From positions 54,517,885 through 54,581,884 of the forward strand of contig CAIIXF020000001.1 of NCBI GenBank assembly GCA_903813345.2: 64,000 nucleotides of DNA, read 5' to 3'. Below, piece by piece: positions 23,149 through 38,100 of the stretch. Below the pieces are notes generated by a model that was not told the DNA's origin, made no database searches, and worked only from the letters and a program-made list of their open reading frames with translations. How positions within the stretch are numbered: position 1 is the first letter of the stretch; every line of letters begins with the position of its first letter. The DNA comes from Owenia fusiformis. Taxonomy: Eukaryota > Annelida > Polychaeta > Sabellida > Oweniidae. The position numbers and the translations under genes were made by a program.

Positions 23149-26100
23149 GTAAGTAAACGATAGCCTAAGGGACTTAAATCCTTAAATGTTCGTTCTTGTG
23201 TGACTCCCTCCACTTTCCCAAAAAATGAACTTTATATCAGAGAGTTGCTTCATTTGGTGTACACATGCCAAAAAAGGTTAACCCTCTCATTGAACTACAG
23301 CAATTACTCCTGTGTGGGCGTACATGTATATCATTAGATTAACCTTGTCCCTCATTGAACTACAGCAATTACTCCTGTGTGGGCGTACATGTATATCATT
23401 AGATTAACCTTGTCCCTCATTGAACTACAGCAATTACTTCTGTGTGGGCGTACATGTATATCATTAGATTAACCTTGTCCCTCATTGAACTACAGCAATT
23501 ACTCCTGTGTGGGCGTACATGTATATCATAAGATTAACCTTGTCCCTCATTGAACTACAGCAATTACTCCTGTGTGGGCGTACATGTATATCATTAGATT
23601 AACCTTGTCCCTCATTGAACTACAGCAATTACTCCTGTGTGGGCGTACATGTACATGTATATCATTAGATTAACCTTGTCCCTCATTGAACTACAGCAAT
23701 TACTCCTGTGTGGGCGTACATGTACATGTATATCATTAGATTAACCTTGTCCCTCATTGAACTACAGCAATTACTCCTGTGTGGGCGTACATGTATATCG
23801 TTAGATTAACCTTGTCCCTCATTGAACTACAGCAATTACTCCTGTGTGGGCGTACATGTATATCATTAGATTAACCTTATCCCTCATTGAACTACAGCAA
23901 TTACTCCTGTGTGGGCGTACATTTACATGTATATCATTAGATTAACCTTGTCCCTCATTGAACTACAGCAATTACTCCTGTGTGGGCGTACATGTATATC
24001 ATTAGATTAACCTTGTCCCTCATTGAACTACAGCAATTACTCCTGTGTGGGCGTACATGTATATCATTAGATTAACCTTGTCCCTCATTGAACTACAGCA
24101 ATTACTCCTGTGTGGGCGTACATGTATATCATTAGATTAACCTTGTCCCTCATTGAACTACAGCAATTACTCCTGTGTGGGCATACATGTACATGTATAT
24201 CATTAGATTAACCTTGTCCCTCATTGAACTACAGCAATTACTCCTGTGTGGGCGTACATGTACATGTATATCATTAGATTAACCTTGTCCCTCATTGAAC
24301 TACAGCAATTACTCCTGTGTGGGCATACATGTATATCATTAGATTAACCTTGTCCCTCATTGAACTACAGCAATTACTCCTGTGTGGGTGTACATGTATA
24401 TCATAAGATTATACCTTGTCCCTCAAATTGTCCATCTTAAGATGTTGAGATGAAGGATACATATTTACAATCATATAATCAGGAATCAATTTGAAGCTAA
24501 TGTAACATTGTCATTTTCAGGGTCTAACTGTGAGATTAACTACAACGAATGTCTTAGTGATCCTTGTGTTAATGGAGCAACATGTTTGGATGAAGTAGCA
24601 CAGTACACATGCAGTTGCCCAACTGGATACACAGGTACACTGGATGAATTATTTCTGGAATATATGCATATGAGAGGTTAATTTGAGGGAGTGTCTATTT
24701 CTTGTTGTATATACATATAGCTATTGCTTGGGGCATCTGCCTTTGTTAAATGTCCACCAACTAAAGTTTGAGTAAGGACAGACCACCTGTCTGATCTGTT
24801 TTATTATTTGAGAACTGATGTTTTCACTCCACCTAGTTTTTAGGTCACATTTTGTTATTGCTTAGTTTTTTGTGATGGCGTTTGGCAGATAGCGGTAACA
24901 GTTAGCAGTCAGTGTCTAACAAATTCTTACAACTTCCAATAAGTTAACAAATACTGTTTAGACTGACTTCAAATTATTTCTAAATCATCTTCAGGTTCTC
25001 AGAAGATCAAATCTGACTTTAGATTCAAGATTTGACCTCCAATGACCTTCTCGATGTCAAAAAGGTCAAAAGGGTATTTTTTCAACTTGCTTCAAATTGA
25101 CCTTTTTTTTTCAAAATCATCTACAAGTTCTCAGAAGTTCAAATAAAAGATTGAACTTATAATAATGTGATCAACTAGGTGGTGACATTTTGTCACGCTA
25201 ATGGCTTATGTTTGCAAGTTTAGTGTGTTTTCTTTAAATCATATGGCTGACACATTTTACGAGAGAAAAGCGTAAACTCCCTTGAAATTCTGAGAGACTC
25301 CTTGTCAGAAAATAATATATAATGATTTTATGAAAATATTTCAATATTCCTTCGTACATTCTTAGAGTTACAGTAGTATATATGAAATAATATAACATAT
25401 ATTTGATAATGTTGGAATTTCTTTATTAGCGCAGTCAGATGTCCAGAAATGAGCCCTTTATAGTTCGACTTTTTCAGGAAAGCAACAAACTTGGCACAGT
25501 TGTAGAAACACTTGATCTGAGTGGAAAATGATTTCGGGGCAAGTGATCCGGAGTGGTCTTCATGGATTTTTTAGTCTCTGACCCCAACCCCTATCAGGCG
25601 GGGAGGGGGTACATTATAAAAAATAAATAAAAATGGTTGTGAAGTAAATTTTTTTAAATGACTTCATTTGGTGATTGCTGTGAGCCTTGAAATTGAGACA
25701 AACCGATTGTAGATGTGGAGTTTAGTGTGGAAAATGCATTTTGACCCAATTATCTAGCGTGAATTCATCTTTTAAAGGGTCAAATATGGGACATCAAGTA
25801 CTGTATTTCAAGAATGTGATGTCTGATCATCTTGGAAAAATTCATTCTAATAGGGGTATAAATGTTCATCACAAATATGGAATATGGCTTGGGTAGCTCA
25901 TGTATTTTTTGAGATAAAAATTATCGAAATTTGAATTTTTAAGCCCTTGCAGCCTAGGGGTAACCTTATTCTACCTTAATAATTTTTAAGATATGCAATG
26001 TATGGGTCTCATATGAGCTCTAAATGGTGCATTGAGTCTTGTTTTGTCATATTATTCCTAATTGGATTGAAAAATGATTGGAACTTTTCAAAAAAAAAAA

Positions 26101-29100
26101 AATTTCATTATCGCTTCTGATGGGCCAGGGGTAACCATATTTTACCTTAATAACTTTCAAGGTTTGTTATATATGTATCCCAAATTAGCTCAAGATGGTG
26201 CATATAGTTCTGTTTAATCATAATACCTCCAATAAGATGTAGAAAATGATTGGAAATTTCTTAAAATTTGAAATTTTCATTTTAGCTTATAATGGCCTGG
26301 GGGGGCTTATTTAACCTTGAACTTTTCTTAATTATGAGACGTATGCATCTCAAATGAGCTTAGAATTGTGTCATATACTCTTGTTTTGTCATATTATTCC
26401 TTAGGAGATGTAAAAATTAATGGAAATTTGAAAAATGACATTTTTAGCTTTTGACAGGTCAGGGGTGATTTTATCATATATTACCATAATATTGAAGCAA
26501 AGGATGGAGTGAGTTTAGCAGCCCCGTCCCCATGACCGATGCCATTGGCAGCTTGGGTCTTAAAGCATTTATGACCCAAGCTGCAATAAACCATGCTGAC
26601 CTATTCTCAACCATCAGCGAGCTTGAAGGAACAAGTGGTAAATGCGTGCACATTAATGATGCGATTTCGTCAGAGAAAATGACCATTTAGAAAGCCGTCC
26701 TTATTTCGACAACAAACTCTGATTAGCGCAGTGAGTTCAGAGATTCATTGAAAACTGATAGAGTGAAGACGAAGCTCTCTTTTGAGAAGGAAAGTCGAAT
26801 GAATGCAAAGGGTAGTAAGTCCAGTCACCTTAGCCTGATGGGGGGGGGGGGGGGGTTACGGTGAGCTGCTTCTATCAAGGATTCTGTCAGTGAATAATGA
26901 CAGTCAATGATTGGGCACAAGAATGCCAAATGTTATCACAATAATTTTCAAGATAAAATGATCTCAAAATGGGGAAAATAGTTTTTCGCTTTATTCCTAC
27001 TGAGATATGATTAACAACAATTAGAAAATTCAGTGACACATTTAAATCTCAATCCATTTATTCCATTTTTCCATAGCAGTAGAATACAGATGTAACATCA
27101 CATCCAATGATTGTATGAGAAATGGGGAGGATTAAACTTTGGTCATGGGCAGGTAGATATTGATATGTTTTCTCCCTTACCATATGCTATCCAAATTGAC
27201 TTTTTTAGTTTTTAACATCACATATATGCCAGGATAACCACATCAGAATTAAATGTAAGGTGTATTATTCTTTCTCTTGAAGGCCATGATTGAAGCAGTC
27301 TAACTGAAAATATTGAGAAATATCCTTGAATCTGCTTCTTCTTATAAGAGCAAGGGTGATGGCAGAACCTCACTGTTGGGCTAAAACATTGCATTGCCTC
27401 CTTAATTTATGTGGTCACTATCTTCTTTCCATCCATTTTAAGGGTTTCAGTTTCCTACTTAGACTATCCTTGTTCCAGTTCCACAAGTCTCTCTAGTGCT
27501 GTTTTAAAGGTGCAACAATTAGTGCAAAGGGGCCATTCAACGATCATGGACCAGTGTCAAAATATATTCAAGTTTTGATATTTCATCAAGACTAGCATAT
27601 ATGTTTATTTTTTTCCAAAGAAACCCCCTGGATGAACATTATTTTAGCTGATTCCTCTTGAAATGTTTTGGATCTTAAAAACCTATAAGTGGGACTCCCT
27701 TTATAGAAGCTTTGAACTGAATTTACACTTCTTAATGCTGAAATTGATAGTTTATCCATACATTTTAAGAAATTAGGTATGTCAAAGCCAAATATTGCCC
27801 TGATAGCTCAGAAAAAGTAAAAAAATTGAATCTTCTACAGACCTTGTTGCCCCTTTAAGCTAGTGTCCTTGTAAACATCCCAGCTGACATCAAGGCAATG
27901 AACTATTTGACTTTTACGTGGGTAATATCATATTTGCATAATCACCAAATTTTCTTTATATTTCACTGTTAGCATGTTTAACTATACATGCCCTGTCTAT
28001 TATTTTGGCATCTACTATGTAGCTTAGTCATTCAACTTTGATGTTAATGAGCATAGATACAAACAGCACAGAACTGGAACAGTGAGGAAAGTATATCCTA
28101 CTAATATTCTTCTGTGGAATTGGCAAGATTTCCTAAGATAGTTGGAACAAGAGGGAGCTGTTTTCCTTCCAGGCATCAAAACTGAAACCCTGGAGGAAGA
28201 TGGCAAGAAGATAGTGACCTCACAATGAGGTAATGCAATATCTTAGCCCGATAGTGAAGTATCTGCCATCACCATTCGCTCATATGAAGAAGCATGCCAA
28301 AGACTGCTTCTGTCATGACCTAATAAGAATCATAGTCAATACAGTTGATTTTGATGTGGTTTAAACTGGCAGTAACTTGTGCTGAAAATGTCAATTTGGA
28401 TTGCATATGGCCTATGGTGAGGGGAAATTCCTCCAGTATGTACGACCTGCCTTAGATATTTCAAGGCCACTTGGCTATGAACGAAGTTTAGCCCTTACCA
28501 TTTTTCATACAATCTTTCATACAATCGCCAGATGCATTCTGCTACTACTCTTAGTCAACTGATTTGCAGGAATAGAAGGTGTACCCAGAGGTTACGCAAG
28601 TGTTCTTAAGCTTTAAATCTTTTTTGATACCCTAAAATTAGAAGACTAGAGTCCTTATTCATTCTGGTGCATTCTTACTCACAGTTTCTATCACCACATG
28701 AATGTGGCTGGACTACTCCCACTGCTGATACTGAGGCCACAACATAAAATTTAGGTCATGGGGTAGATACCTGTGTCAAGAGAACAGATGCAAATGTTTG
28801 AAAGCAGATCTGAGCTATGTAGCTGTAGGAGAGACTGTCAGAATCCATATATTGTGACTCCTTTGATTAGGTTTTATAGATTTGGATTATATACTCAAAT
28901 GATAATATACAGAATCATAACAATGCTACTACTCGTGCGAATATGAACTGGACTTATCAAACATTTTCATATCCTAGAAAATGTTCTATAAAACTAGATA
29001 GTATTGCCATTGGTACTAAAAAGGAATAAATGGCTGTCGAGGTTCATTTTTTATAATTGTTAATTATTATTGTATATCTCAGTAGCAATAATATGACAAA

Positions 29101-32100
29101 ACTAGACTATATTCACTATTTTGAGCTCATTTGAGTAGACAATATGATATATCTTTGTTTAAATTTTTAAGGTAAAATTAGGTCATTCCTGACCTATCAT
29201 ACACTACACTACCAATCTCAAACTGCATCAAACAGCATGGTTTCATAAACAGTGCTGTAAAAACAGTACTGAAAACAGCTGTTTTCTAAAACAGTACTGA
29301 GCTGTAAAAACAGTACTGTACTACGCTGTCCAAAACAGATGGTGTTAGAAAAGCATTGTACATTGCTATATAGTGCAGTACTCTGACTGCACTGTTCAGT
29401 ACTGTTTACAGCGCTGCAAAAAGATGTTGAGGATTGGGGTGTAATATGAAAATGTCATTTTCTTATAATTTCCAATCATTTTTTCACTCCTTGGGAATGA
29501 TATGATAAAACAGGACTAAATATACCATCTTAAGCTCATTTGAGGTGATTATGTCTCATATTTAGAAAATTATTAAGGTAAAATAAGGTTACCCCAGGGC
29601 CATCAAGAGCTTAAGTGAAAATTTTGATTTTTTAGATATATCCGATCATTTTCTACATCTTATTGGAAGAAGTATGATAAAACAGAACTATATGCAACAT
29701 CTTGAGCTAATTTGAGATGCATATATTACATATCTGGGAAATTATTAGGGTAAAATATGGTTACCCCTGGCCCTTTAGAACCGAAAATGAAAATTTGATT
29801 TTTTTTAAATTTTCAATAATTTTTTTACATTTAATTAGGAATAATATGACAAAACAATACTTAATGCAACATTTAGAATTCATATGAGGCCCAAACATTG
29901 CGTATCTTAAAAATTATTAAGGTAAAATAAGGTCACCCCTAGGCTGCAAGGGCTTAAATATCCATATTTCGATAATTTATTTCTCAAAAATTACATGAGC
30001 TACACAAGCCATATATCATATGAGTGATTAACACCTATATCTCTATTAGTATGAATTTTTTCAGGATGATCAAACATCACATTCTTGAAATACAGTACTT
30101 GATGTCCCATATTTGACCCTTTGAAAGATGAATTCACGCTAGATAATTGGGTTAAAATGTATTTTCCTTCCTAAACACCACTTCTAAAATAGGTTTTTCT
30201 CAATTTCAAGGCTCAAAGCTATCACCAAATGAAGTCATTTAAAGAAATAAACTTTACAAATATTTTTATTTATTTTATTATAATGTACCCCCTCCCCGCC
30301 TGATAGGGGTGGGGGTCAGAGGCTTACAATCCATGAAGACCACCCCGAATCACTTGCCCCGAAATCATTTTTCATTCAGATCATATGTTTCTACAACTGT
30401 GCCAAGTTTGTTGCTTTCCTGAAAAAGTCGAACTACCAAAGGGACATCTGACTGCGCTATATGTTATAGGGATTCAGTGTGAGTTGGAAGTAGATGAATG
30501 TGAGTCAAGTCCATGTCTGAACAATGCTGTCTGCCTGGATCAACTGGGTGGCTACATCTGTAATTGCTCCTTGGGATACACTGGTAAGTTGATGTTATAT
30601 TGTCTTGGGTATTGTGTGTGTAACAACAAGGTATACTATGGGATGGGTTGAATTGCCAGATTCCTTCCTTAAAGTAAAAAATAGTGGCTCATTTTCAAAA
30701 AGTCATAATTTCACAAAAATGAGGCCTATTTTTGAATGCAAATGCTCCCTACCCCTGCGAAATGGCATTGAATAATTCCTGAATATTCATGAATTATTCA
30801 TTAATATTCGTGTAAAATGTTCATATTCATGAATATGCATAAAAATCAATTTGGACACTTCCCCAAAATTCTTCAAATTAAATTCCTGGAATATTCATGA
30901 ATAAACTTTCAAGTACTTGTGAAGAATAAACAAGAACAAAAAAGAAAGAAATATCAATTTGGACATTCTTCACAATCCTTCTATGTTCATCATTTATTCC
31001 TCAATTTTCATCATACGATACAAACTTACACACTTTCCATGAATGGATAAAAATCCTGATTATCAGGAATTTCTTATGAATAAAGAAGGGGAAATCTTTA
31101 TGGATCTTTAAGAATAAACAAGAATAAACATTTATGATTTTTTGAGGAATTCTTCTTTGTTCTTCAAATTTCTGGTAAGCAAATTCATGAATTATTCAAG
31201 CATATGCATCATCCTGCATATATACAATTTGAAAGGATGAGTGGCTTTAAGACCCTATATTAGCCCCCAAGATATTTAGAAAAAATTGTACAGGATATCA
31301 AAGAAGAGACTTTGTTTGATAACCAGATCAAAAAATTAGGTCATTCTTCATTTATATTTCAAAATATAGGTCATTCATTAACGTGTATAAAATGATCTTT
31401 TCAAGGAAAAATCACCTTTTTCACATCATTATTGTCAATGTTTCTATTTATTATCAAAGTAATCATCATTTAAGACTTTTAAATTGATCCTGTTGCTATT
31501 ATCTTACATAATAGTGACAAAGCATATTGGGCAACATTCGAAAACATATAAAATATAAGTCAAAAATACAAACAAATTGTTGAATAGTGATCTTCTTGAT
31601 ACTTCATTTAGAACAATTGTCTACAAAAAAAGTTTGCGAAACTATGTCAGAAAAGAATATTGAGTTTTTTAAATTTACATCACAATGAGAAAGAACAAGG
31701 GGCAACATTTGAAAACACATGAAGTAATTAACAAGTCAAAAATGCATATCAATCTATTATATATTGATCTGCTTCCTTGAGATCATTTGCACATATGCAG
31801 TTTGTGGCAGTGAAATACTGAATTTATTATTTCACATCACAGTGAGGAAGCACAAAGAGCAACATTTGTAAACACATGGACTATACATAACTGTTGATGA
31901 GCACATTCATGTGTTTGTTCATTATAATTAGAGATTCTCTGAGCTATCATCATCTTCCTCAGATGACAACATTTCATACATATCTTTTGGTTTTAAAATG
32001 TCAAACTTTGTGTATTTCTTTTTGCTTTTATACCCCTTGTGCCTACAACCCTACTCCCAACAAGGCATGTACAACATCATCCAGTGATTGCATCAATACT

Positions 32101-35100
32101 ATTACATCTGGATCTGGGTTTATACTCCACCCATGTATAATGAGATTTAGAGGACACATCCAGATTACTGGACTTTTACACAAATTAGGCCATATGTATC
32201 TTTTTTTAACAATGATGGTATATTTCCCATCTACTTGAAGATGGTCATCTGTGTATCATTTAAATTGGTTGGCTTGATCTCAATAGAGTCTACTATGATT
32301 TAGATGTAACCCTCTTGTCTCCATACAGGGGGTACTGGGAGATTGCAGTTCACTCATGCAGTTCCCTCTGTCGTTTTTCCGCCTACTGATTGTGACTTAA
32401 AGTATATTTCTTCTGTACAATAAAGTTGAGCTGTATTTCTAAATATGAACATTGGTATGATCAGCCAGTGAACTGTGATAATATAAAAAAATTATTCATA
32501 CACAAAACATCAAGATAAAATGATTGTACGACAATCATCTCATATGAATGTATTGAAAGGAATTGCATGTTATTATGTTGCTTAGAGCCATGGTAAAGAT
32601 ATATGCTTCTCAAGAGGTCATGCTCCAGTGCAAGCATACATATTAGTTCATAAAAAGATCATAAGAATAAAGAAAATATACTCAAATATATAAAACACAA
32701 CTGTCACAATCATACTAAGGATTTTCAAAATGGCTGACATCATTTTATTTCATGCTGAAAATTGCAGAAAAGTTCCATTCTTGCACAACGCTTGGTCCTT
32801 ACCTAGATTTTTACATATCTCAAGAAGTACCTTAGACGTACACTATTCCCTCAAATCAATACATATAACTTTCTAGGTAAGAACCAAGCGTTATATGAAC
32901 AAAGCAAGAGTTTATCATGACCTTCCTCTATCTTAAAAAAAGTAGGTCAACACAATTGCAAACATAACTAATCCCTACTCAATGACTATTGAAATATGAC
33001 TATTTATATGTACAAAATATTAATCCAATGAGTGTATAGAGTGACACAATCAAACAATGGGACATCTGCTAAGTTGGGTTTATGCATTCTGGAGACATTT
33101 TCTGAGACTGATAAAAAATTCACATTTTCACAGGAAGTGATACATACCTCCCAAATCAACCAAAATATACTTATATCAGTAATCTTGAATGCTTTTTATT
33201 GCTATTTCTGGAAAATATACATATTTATCTACAATTTGATCCTACATATCAAGGATATTATCGACATTGCATTTTTCAAAAAATGTTAAGTGACCCCAGG
33301 AGTGTCTATAGCCATTTGTTAATGCAGTGTCCAAGTGTAATAATAATATCAACTTTACCATGCACAATTTGCATTTTTTATTGCTTAACAGTAATTTGTA
33401 ATTATTGAGTGTTTATGAGTATTCATAGCCTTAATATAGTCATATATAATAATATTGCCAGCATATTGTATGATTCAACTTTACAGTGTTTTTTTCATTT
33501 AATGTAACAGGTTGATTTGATTATCTCCTGGATACATAAATTCACTTTTTAATAACCAGCATGCTTTCTCTACAGCCTTGAAGTTGTGATTTTGTTTTAT
33601 TTTATTGTTTGCACTGTGTTGTTGATTTAAAGCTATTTAATGTAAAACCAATATACTGAGCATTTAAAATATATTGGTGGGAATTGTTATTTAGTAGTAG
33701 ACATTTTTTTGTGCTTCATAATATCACAGTTTGGGATATTGGAGATTTCCTTGAGTGGCTGACTTTTTGATGTTTATGTTGCTGTATTTTGTGATATCTT
33801 CAGTGTTCCCCTTGGTGGCTTGATATATTTTTGCGGTATGGCACCATAACACTACAGTAACATGTACATGTTGTATACTTACTTATGCCTTAATGTCTGA
33901 ATGTTTCTTTCAGGACAACATTGTGAGACTGAGATCAATGAGTGCTTCTCAGTTCCATGTATAAATGGTGGCACCTGTAGAGATAACATAGGCTACTATG
34001 TGTGTGACTGTGTGGTACCATACCAAGGCATTAACTGCCAGCTGCTACCCTGTGATACACTGCCCTGTGGGAGCAATGGGAACTGCACCAATGATCTTGA
34101 TAGCCTCCCTGATGGCTTTCAGTGCTCCTGTCAGACTGGATTTACAGGTTTGGTATAATCTCATACTATAGATCACTCCTGTTACTCTGGGGGTCATTAA
34201 AGTCAAGAGTTCTTATTTGCTTTTTTTATTTATAATCAATGCAAACCATAAATAAAATGTGATTATATTTTCAAAATCAGATGTCCAATTTTGGCAATTT
34301 TAAGTTCTTATGTCAACACCAAGAAGTGGTGACAAATTGTTATGGATTCCTTTTTTTTGGCGGCGGTTGGTGGTTGGCAATCAGTGGGTGGCGGTTGGTG
34401 TCTGTAACAAATTCTTAAAACTTCCAAAAAATACTGTTTAGACTGACTTCAATTTTTACTACTTTTCAGAAGTTCAAATCTGACTTTGCATTTAAGATTT
34501 CACCTTCAATGACCTTTTCAAGGTAAAAAAGGATCAAAAAGGTTTTTTTCAATTGTGCTTCAAATTGACCAATTTTTTTCAAAGTAATCTACAAGTTACC
34601 AGAAGTTCAAATCTGACTTTAGATTTAGGATTTGACCTTCAGTGACCTTCTCGAAGTCATAGAAAGGTCAAATAGGTTTTTTTCAACTTGCTTCAAATTG
34701 ACCAATTTTTTTTCTTTTCAAAATCATCAAGAAGTTCTCAAAGGTTCAAATCTGACTATGATTTGACCTTCAGTGACATTCTCAAGGTCAGAAAAGATGT
34801 GACCTTCTCAAGGTCAATAAGGTCTTTTTTCAACTTGTCTCAAATTGACCAATTTTTTTTTTAAAATCACCTACAAGTTCTCAGAAGTTCAAATCTGACT
34901 TTAGATTTTAGATTTCACCTTCAATGACCTTCTCACTTCTCAGGGTAAAAAAAACTTGCTCAAATTTACCAATTTGTTTTCAAAATCATCTACAGAGTTC
35001 TCAGAAATTCAAACCTGACTTAAGATTGAACTAATTATATTGTTGTCATGTTAATGCCTTGTTTTATCATGTCAACCCATATTAAAGAGAACTTCTAATA

Positions 35101-38100
35101 TCTAATATACAAGAAGTAAAAAGTATTAAACATCGCCAGCTTCTTCATGTCTTTCTTCTTAAACTAAATTGACAATATCATAAAAAATAAATTGTAATAG
35201 TCTGCGATGGACTGGTTGGGAAATTTTCCAATCTGGTTGACTTCCCATGGTTTCCCCAAAAAATCATCTTTTCTGTATGATCATGTTTAGGTCAGCGTTG
35301 TCAGTCAAACATAGATGACTGTAGATTAACAGATGAACCCCAAGGGGCATGTTCAGGGAGGGGCTTATGTATAGATGGTACAAACGAATATACGTGTTTG
35401 TGTCAGCCTGGCTGGAAGGGGGAGAGATGTGAGAAACCATCCAATGAATGTTTCAATCATTCTTGCCAGAATAATGCCACATGCAAGGATCTCTTCCTCA
35501 GTTACAGGTACTGCTTTGTGTTTTGTTGTGTTGTTATCCCATCGAACGAAGTTCGGAGGGATATAGGGAACGCCTCCGTCCGTTCGTCCGTCCGTCCGTC
35601 CGTACGTACGTCCGTCCGTCCGTCTGTCTGTCCGTTCGTCCGGGCAATAACTCAAATACCGTTGGCCCGATTTTGTTCATATTTCGTACACATATACCCT
35701 ATGGGGGTAGAAGTTCTGCTCGAAAGCCGATTTTCAAAATGGCCGCTCATTTCAAAATGGCGGCCATTTTAGTGACGATTTTACAGTAATTTAGGTGCAA
35801 TATGTAAAACTGTAATAGCAATATGTTTTAAATGTAAAAAAAATTATAAAGGACATTAATAATGCTACAAATGTAGATATTAAAAAGCACATGGCAGCCA
35901 TCTTGAAAAATGGCGGTCTTTACTCGTCATTTTACGATTTTTGCTGTAACTCTAAAAATAGTGGAGCGATTTTGTTCATATTTGGTGTGTGAATACTATA
36001 AGCATTGCACACTGTTTAAAGACACTGTTGGTAGAAGGCGGCCATTTTGAAAAATGGCCGCCATTTTAACGTATTTTACTATAACTCGAAAAGTAGTGGA
36101 GCGATTTTGTTCATATTTTGTATGTGAATACTATAAGCATGGCACACTGTCCTATGACACTTTTGGTAGAAGTCGGCCATTTTGAAAACAATTTTGAAAA
36201 ATGGCCGCCATTTTAATGTATTTTACTATTACTCGAAAAGTAGTGGAGCGATTTTGTTCATATTTGGTATGTGAATACTATAAGCATGGCACACTGTCCT
36301 ATGACACTTTTGGTAGAAGGCGGCCATTTTGAAAACAATTTTGAAAAATGGCCGCCATTTTAACGTATTTTACTAATACTCGAAAAGTAGTGGAGCGATT
36401 TTGTTCATATTTGGTATGTGAATACTATAAGCATGGAACACCGTCTATTTCTAATGACGCTTTTGGTAGAAGGTGGCCATTTTGAAAAATGGCCACCATT
36501 TTAACGTATTTTACTATAACTCGAAAAGTAGTGGAGCGATTTTGTTCATATTTGATATGTAAATACTTTAAGCATTGCACATTGTCTAATAAAACTTTGG
36601 GGAGTAGTCGGCCATTTTGAAAAATGGCCACCATTTTTACATGTGTTCTTTTACACGTACGTGTGCGATTTTTCAAAAAATTTTAGAGGTGGCTACTTAA
36701 AAGCATATTATTTCTTCTGATGACAACTTGGCTAGTGAGCAACCATTTTGAAAATGGTGGCCTTTCTGGTGTGTTGTTTTATGATATTTGCGCTTCGTTT
36801 GTAAAAATGCCAGCCATTTCTGTTCGATGGGATTCGCTACGCTTTGGCGTTGCCGTTGTTCTGGTTCATATATTGATCAGGGTATACGTGTTAATGATTT
36901 TAGGCCTACTGGTCATTTCAAATATTTAGACATTGAGATACCATGTTGAATCCAATAAATATAGTATTACAAAAAAAAGATACCATGTATCATTTCCTAT
37001 ACAATGAATTAGAACACAGTATATAATGTTCATTCTATATTATACAACATATGAATGGTTATTGAAGTTGATTACCCTCATCAGTTTCATAATTTCAAGA
37101 TAACTATTCAATGAAAAACTATAGATTGTACCAATAATTAGTCGAGTTGGTGCTTATCAAGGTCAAAATGTTCTGGCAAAAGCTTGCAAAAAAGTTCTTT
37201 GGATTTGCTTTGTGGATGTGTGGAGAGAGTGAATTGTGGATGCTTTAGTGCAATCATGTCTTGAGTGAATTGTTAGCCTTTGAATTTGGGTTTCCACCCT
37301 CATTTGAAGTATCATATAAAACCATGTGCTTAAAATTGTCCACAATTCATTGAGCACTGTCCTTATATCCTCCAGGCAGGCTAGTTCAAATCTTCATACC
37401 CTGTTCTTCTATTTAGCTGTGAATGCCTTCAAGGATATGAAGGTCAGTTTTGTGAACGCCAAACAGATGAGTGTGCCACTCAACCATGTGGGATCCATAG
37501 TACAGCATGCTTGGACCTATTCAATGACTACAAGTAGGTTGTCATTTCATTTATGTGACTTAAAGGGGCAATAAGGCTTGTACATGTAGAGAGAAAATAG
37601 GAAAATTTTAACTTTTTCTGAGCTATCAAGGCAACAGATGGCTTAACATCTTCTTCGACATACCTATTTTCTTAAAATGTATGGATAAACCATCAATTTT
37701 GGCATTAAAAAGTGTAAATTCAGTTCAAAGCTTCAAAAAGGGGACGTCCACTTTTATATTTTTAAGATCCACCATGTTTCAAGAGGAATATAAGCTGAAA
37801 TAATGATTATCCAGGGGGTTTCTTTGTAGAAAATAAAAATAGATGTTAGTCTTGATGAAATATCCAAACTTAAATATATTTTGACACTGGTCCATGATTG
37901 TTGAATGGCCCCTCTGCACTACTTGTTGCATTTATAACTTTTGAGACAGCAATAGACAAAATATTACGAAAATGTTTTTTGTCATTCATAGATGTCAGTG
38001 TAGTGTTGGATGGACTGGAAAAAACTGTACAGAAGAAGTCAATGAATGTGAACTGACCAGTCAAAATCTCTGCCAGAATGGTGCCACGTGTGTTGATGGA

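Larger units (their letters stand above)
25428..30459. mobile_element. Giant imperfect hairpin element, ~5 kb
   Basis: TAGCGCAGTCAGATGTCC starts the element and its exact complement ends it at 30459. The outer ~1 kb on each side is strongly inverted (for example the CCCCTCCCCGCCTGATAGG block at about 30290 against its complement near 25590). Weaker inverted similarity continues inwards to about 27490/28125 (AACCACATCA, GGTGATGGCAGA, AAGCAGTCT, GGTCACTATCTTCTT), so most of the element folds on itself. Each outer arm also contains three ~125-bp subrepeats around TTACCTTAATAATTTT. Short frames in the centre show no recognisable protein. It fills most of the intron between EGF exons 2 and 3. Confidence 0.8.

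Noticed and set aside
23284-24425. Coding tandem repeat
   Set aside because: 65- and 71-bp units change frame from copy to copy and lie between well-defined EGF exons, so it is an intronic minisatellite.
26474-26686. Overlapping frames on both strands in the centre of the 5-kb hairpin
   Set aside because: Some protein-like composition, but no recognisable domain, no partner exon and both strands open, so no call was made.
35365-35789. Arg/Ser-rich frames on both strands around the CCGT run
   Set aside because: Translation of a simple repeat and read-through from EGF exon 5 into its intron.
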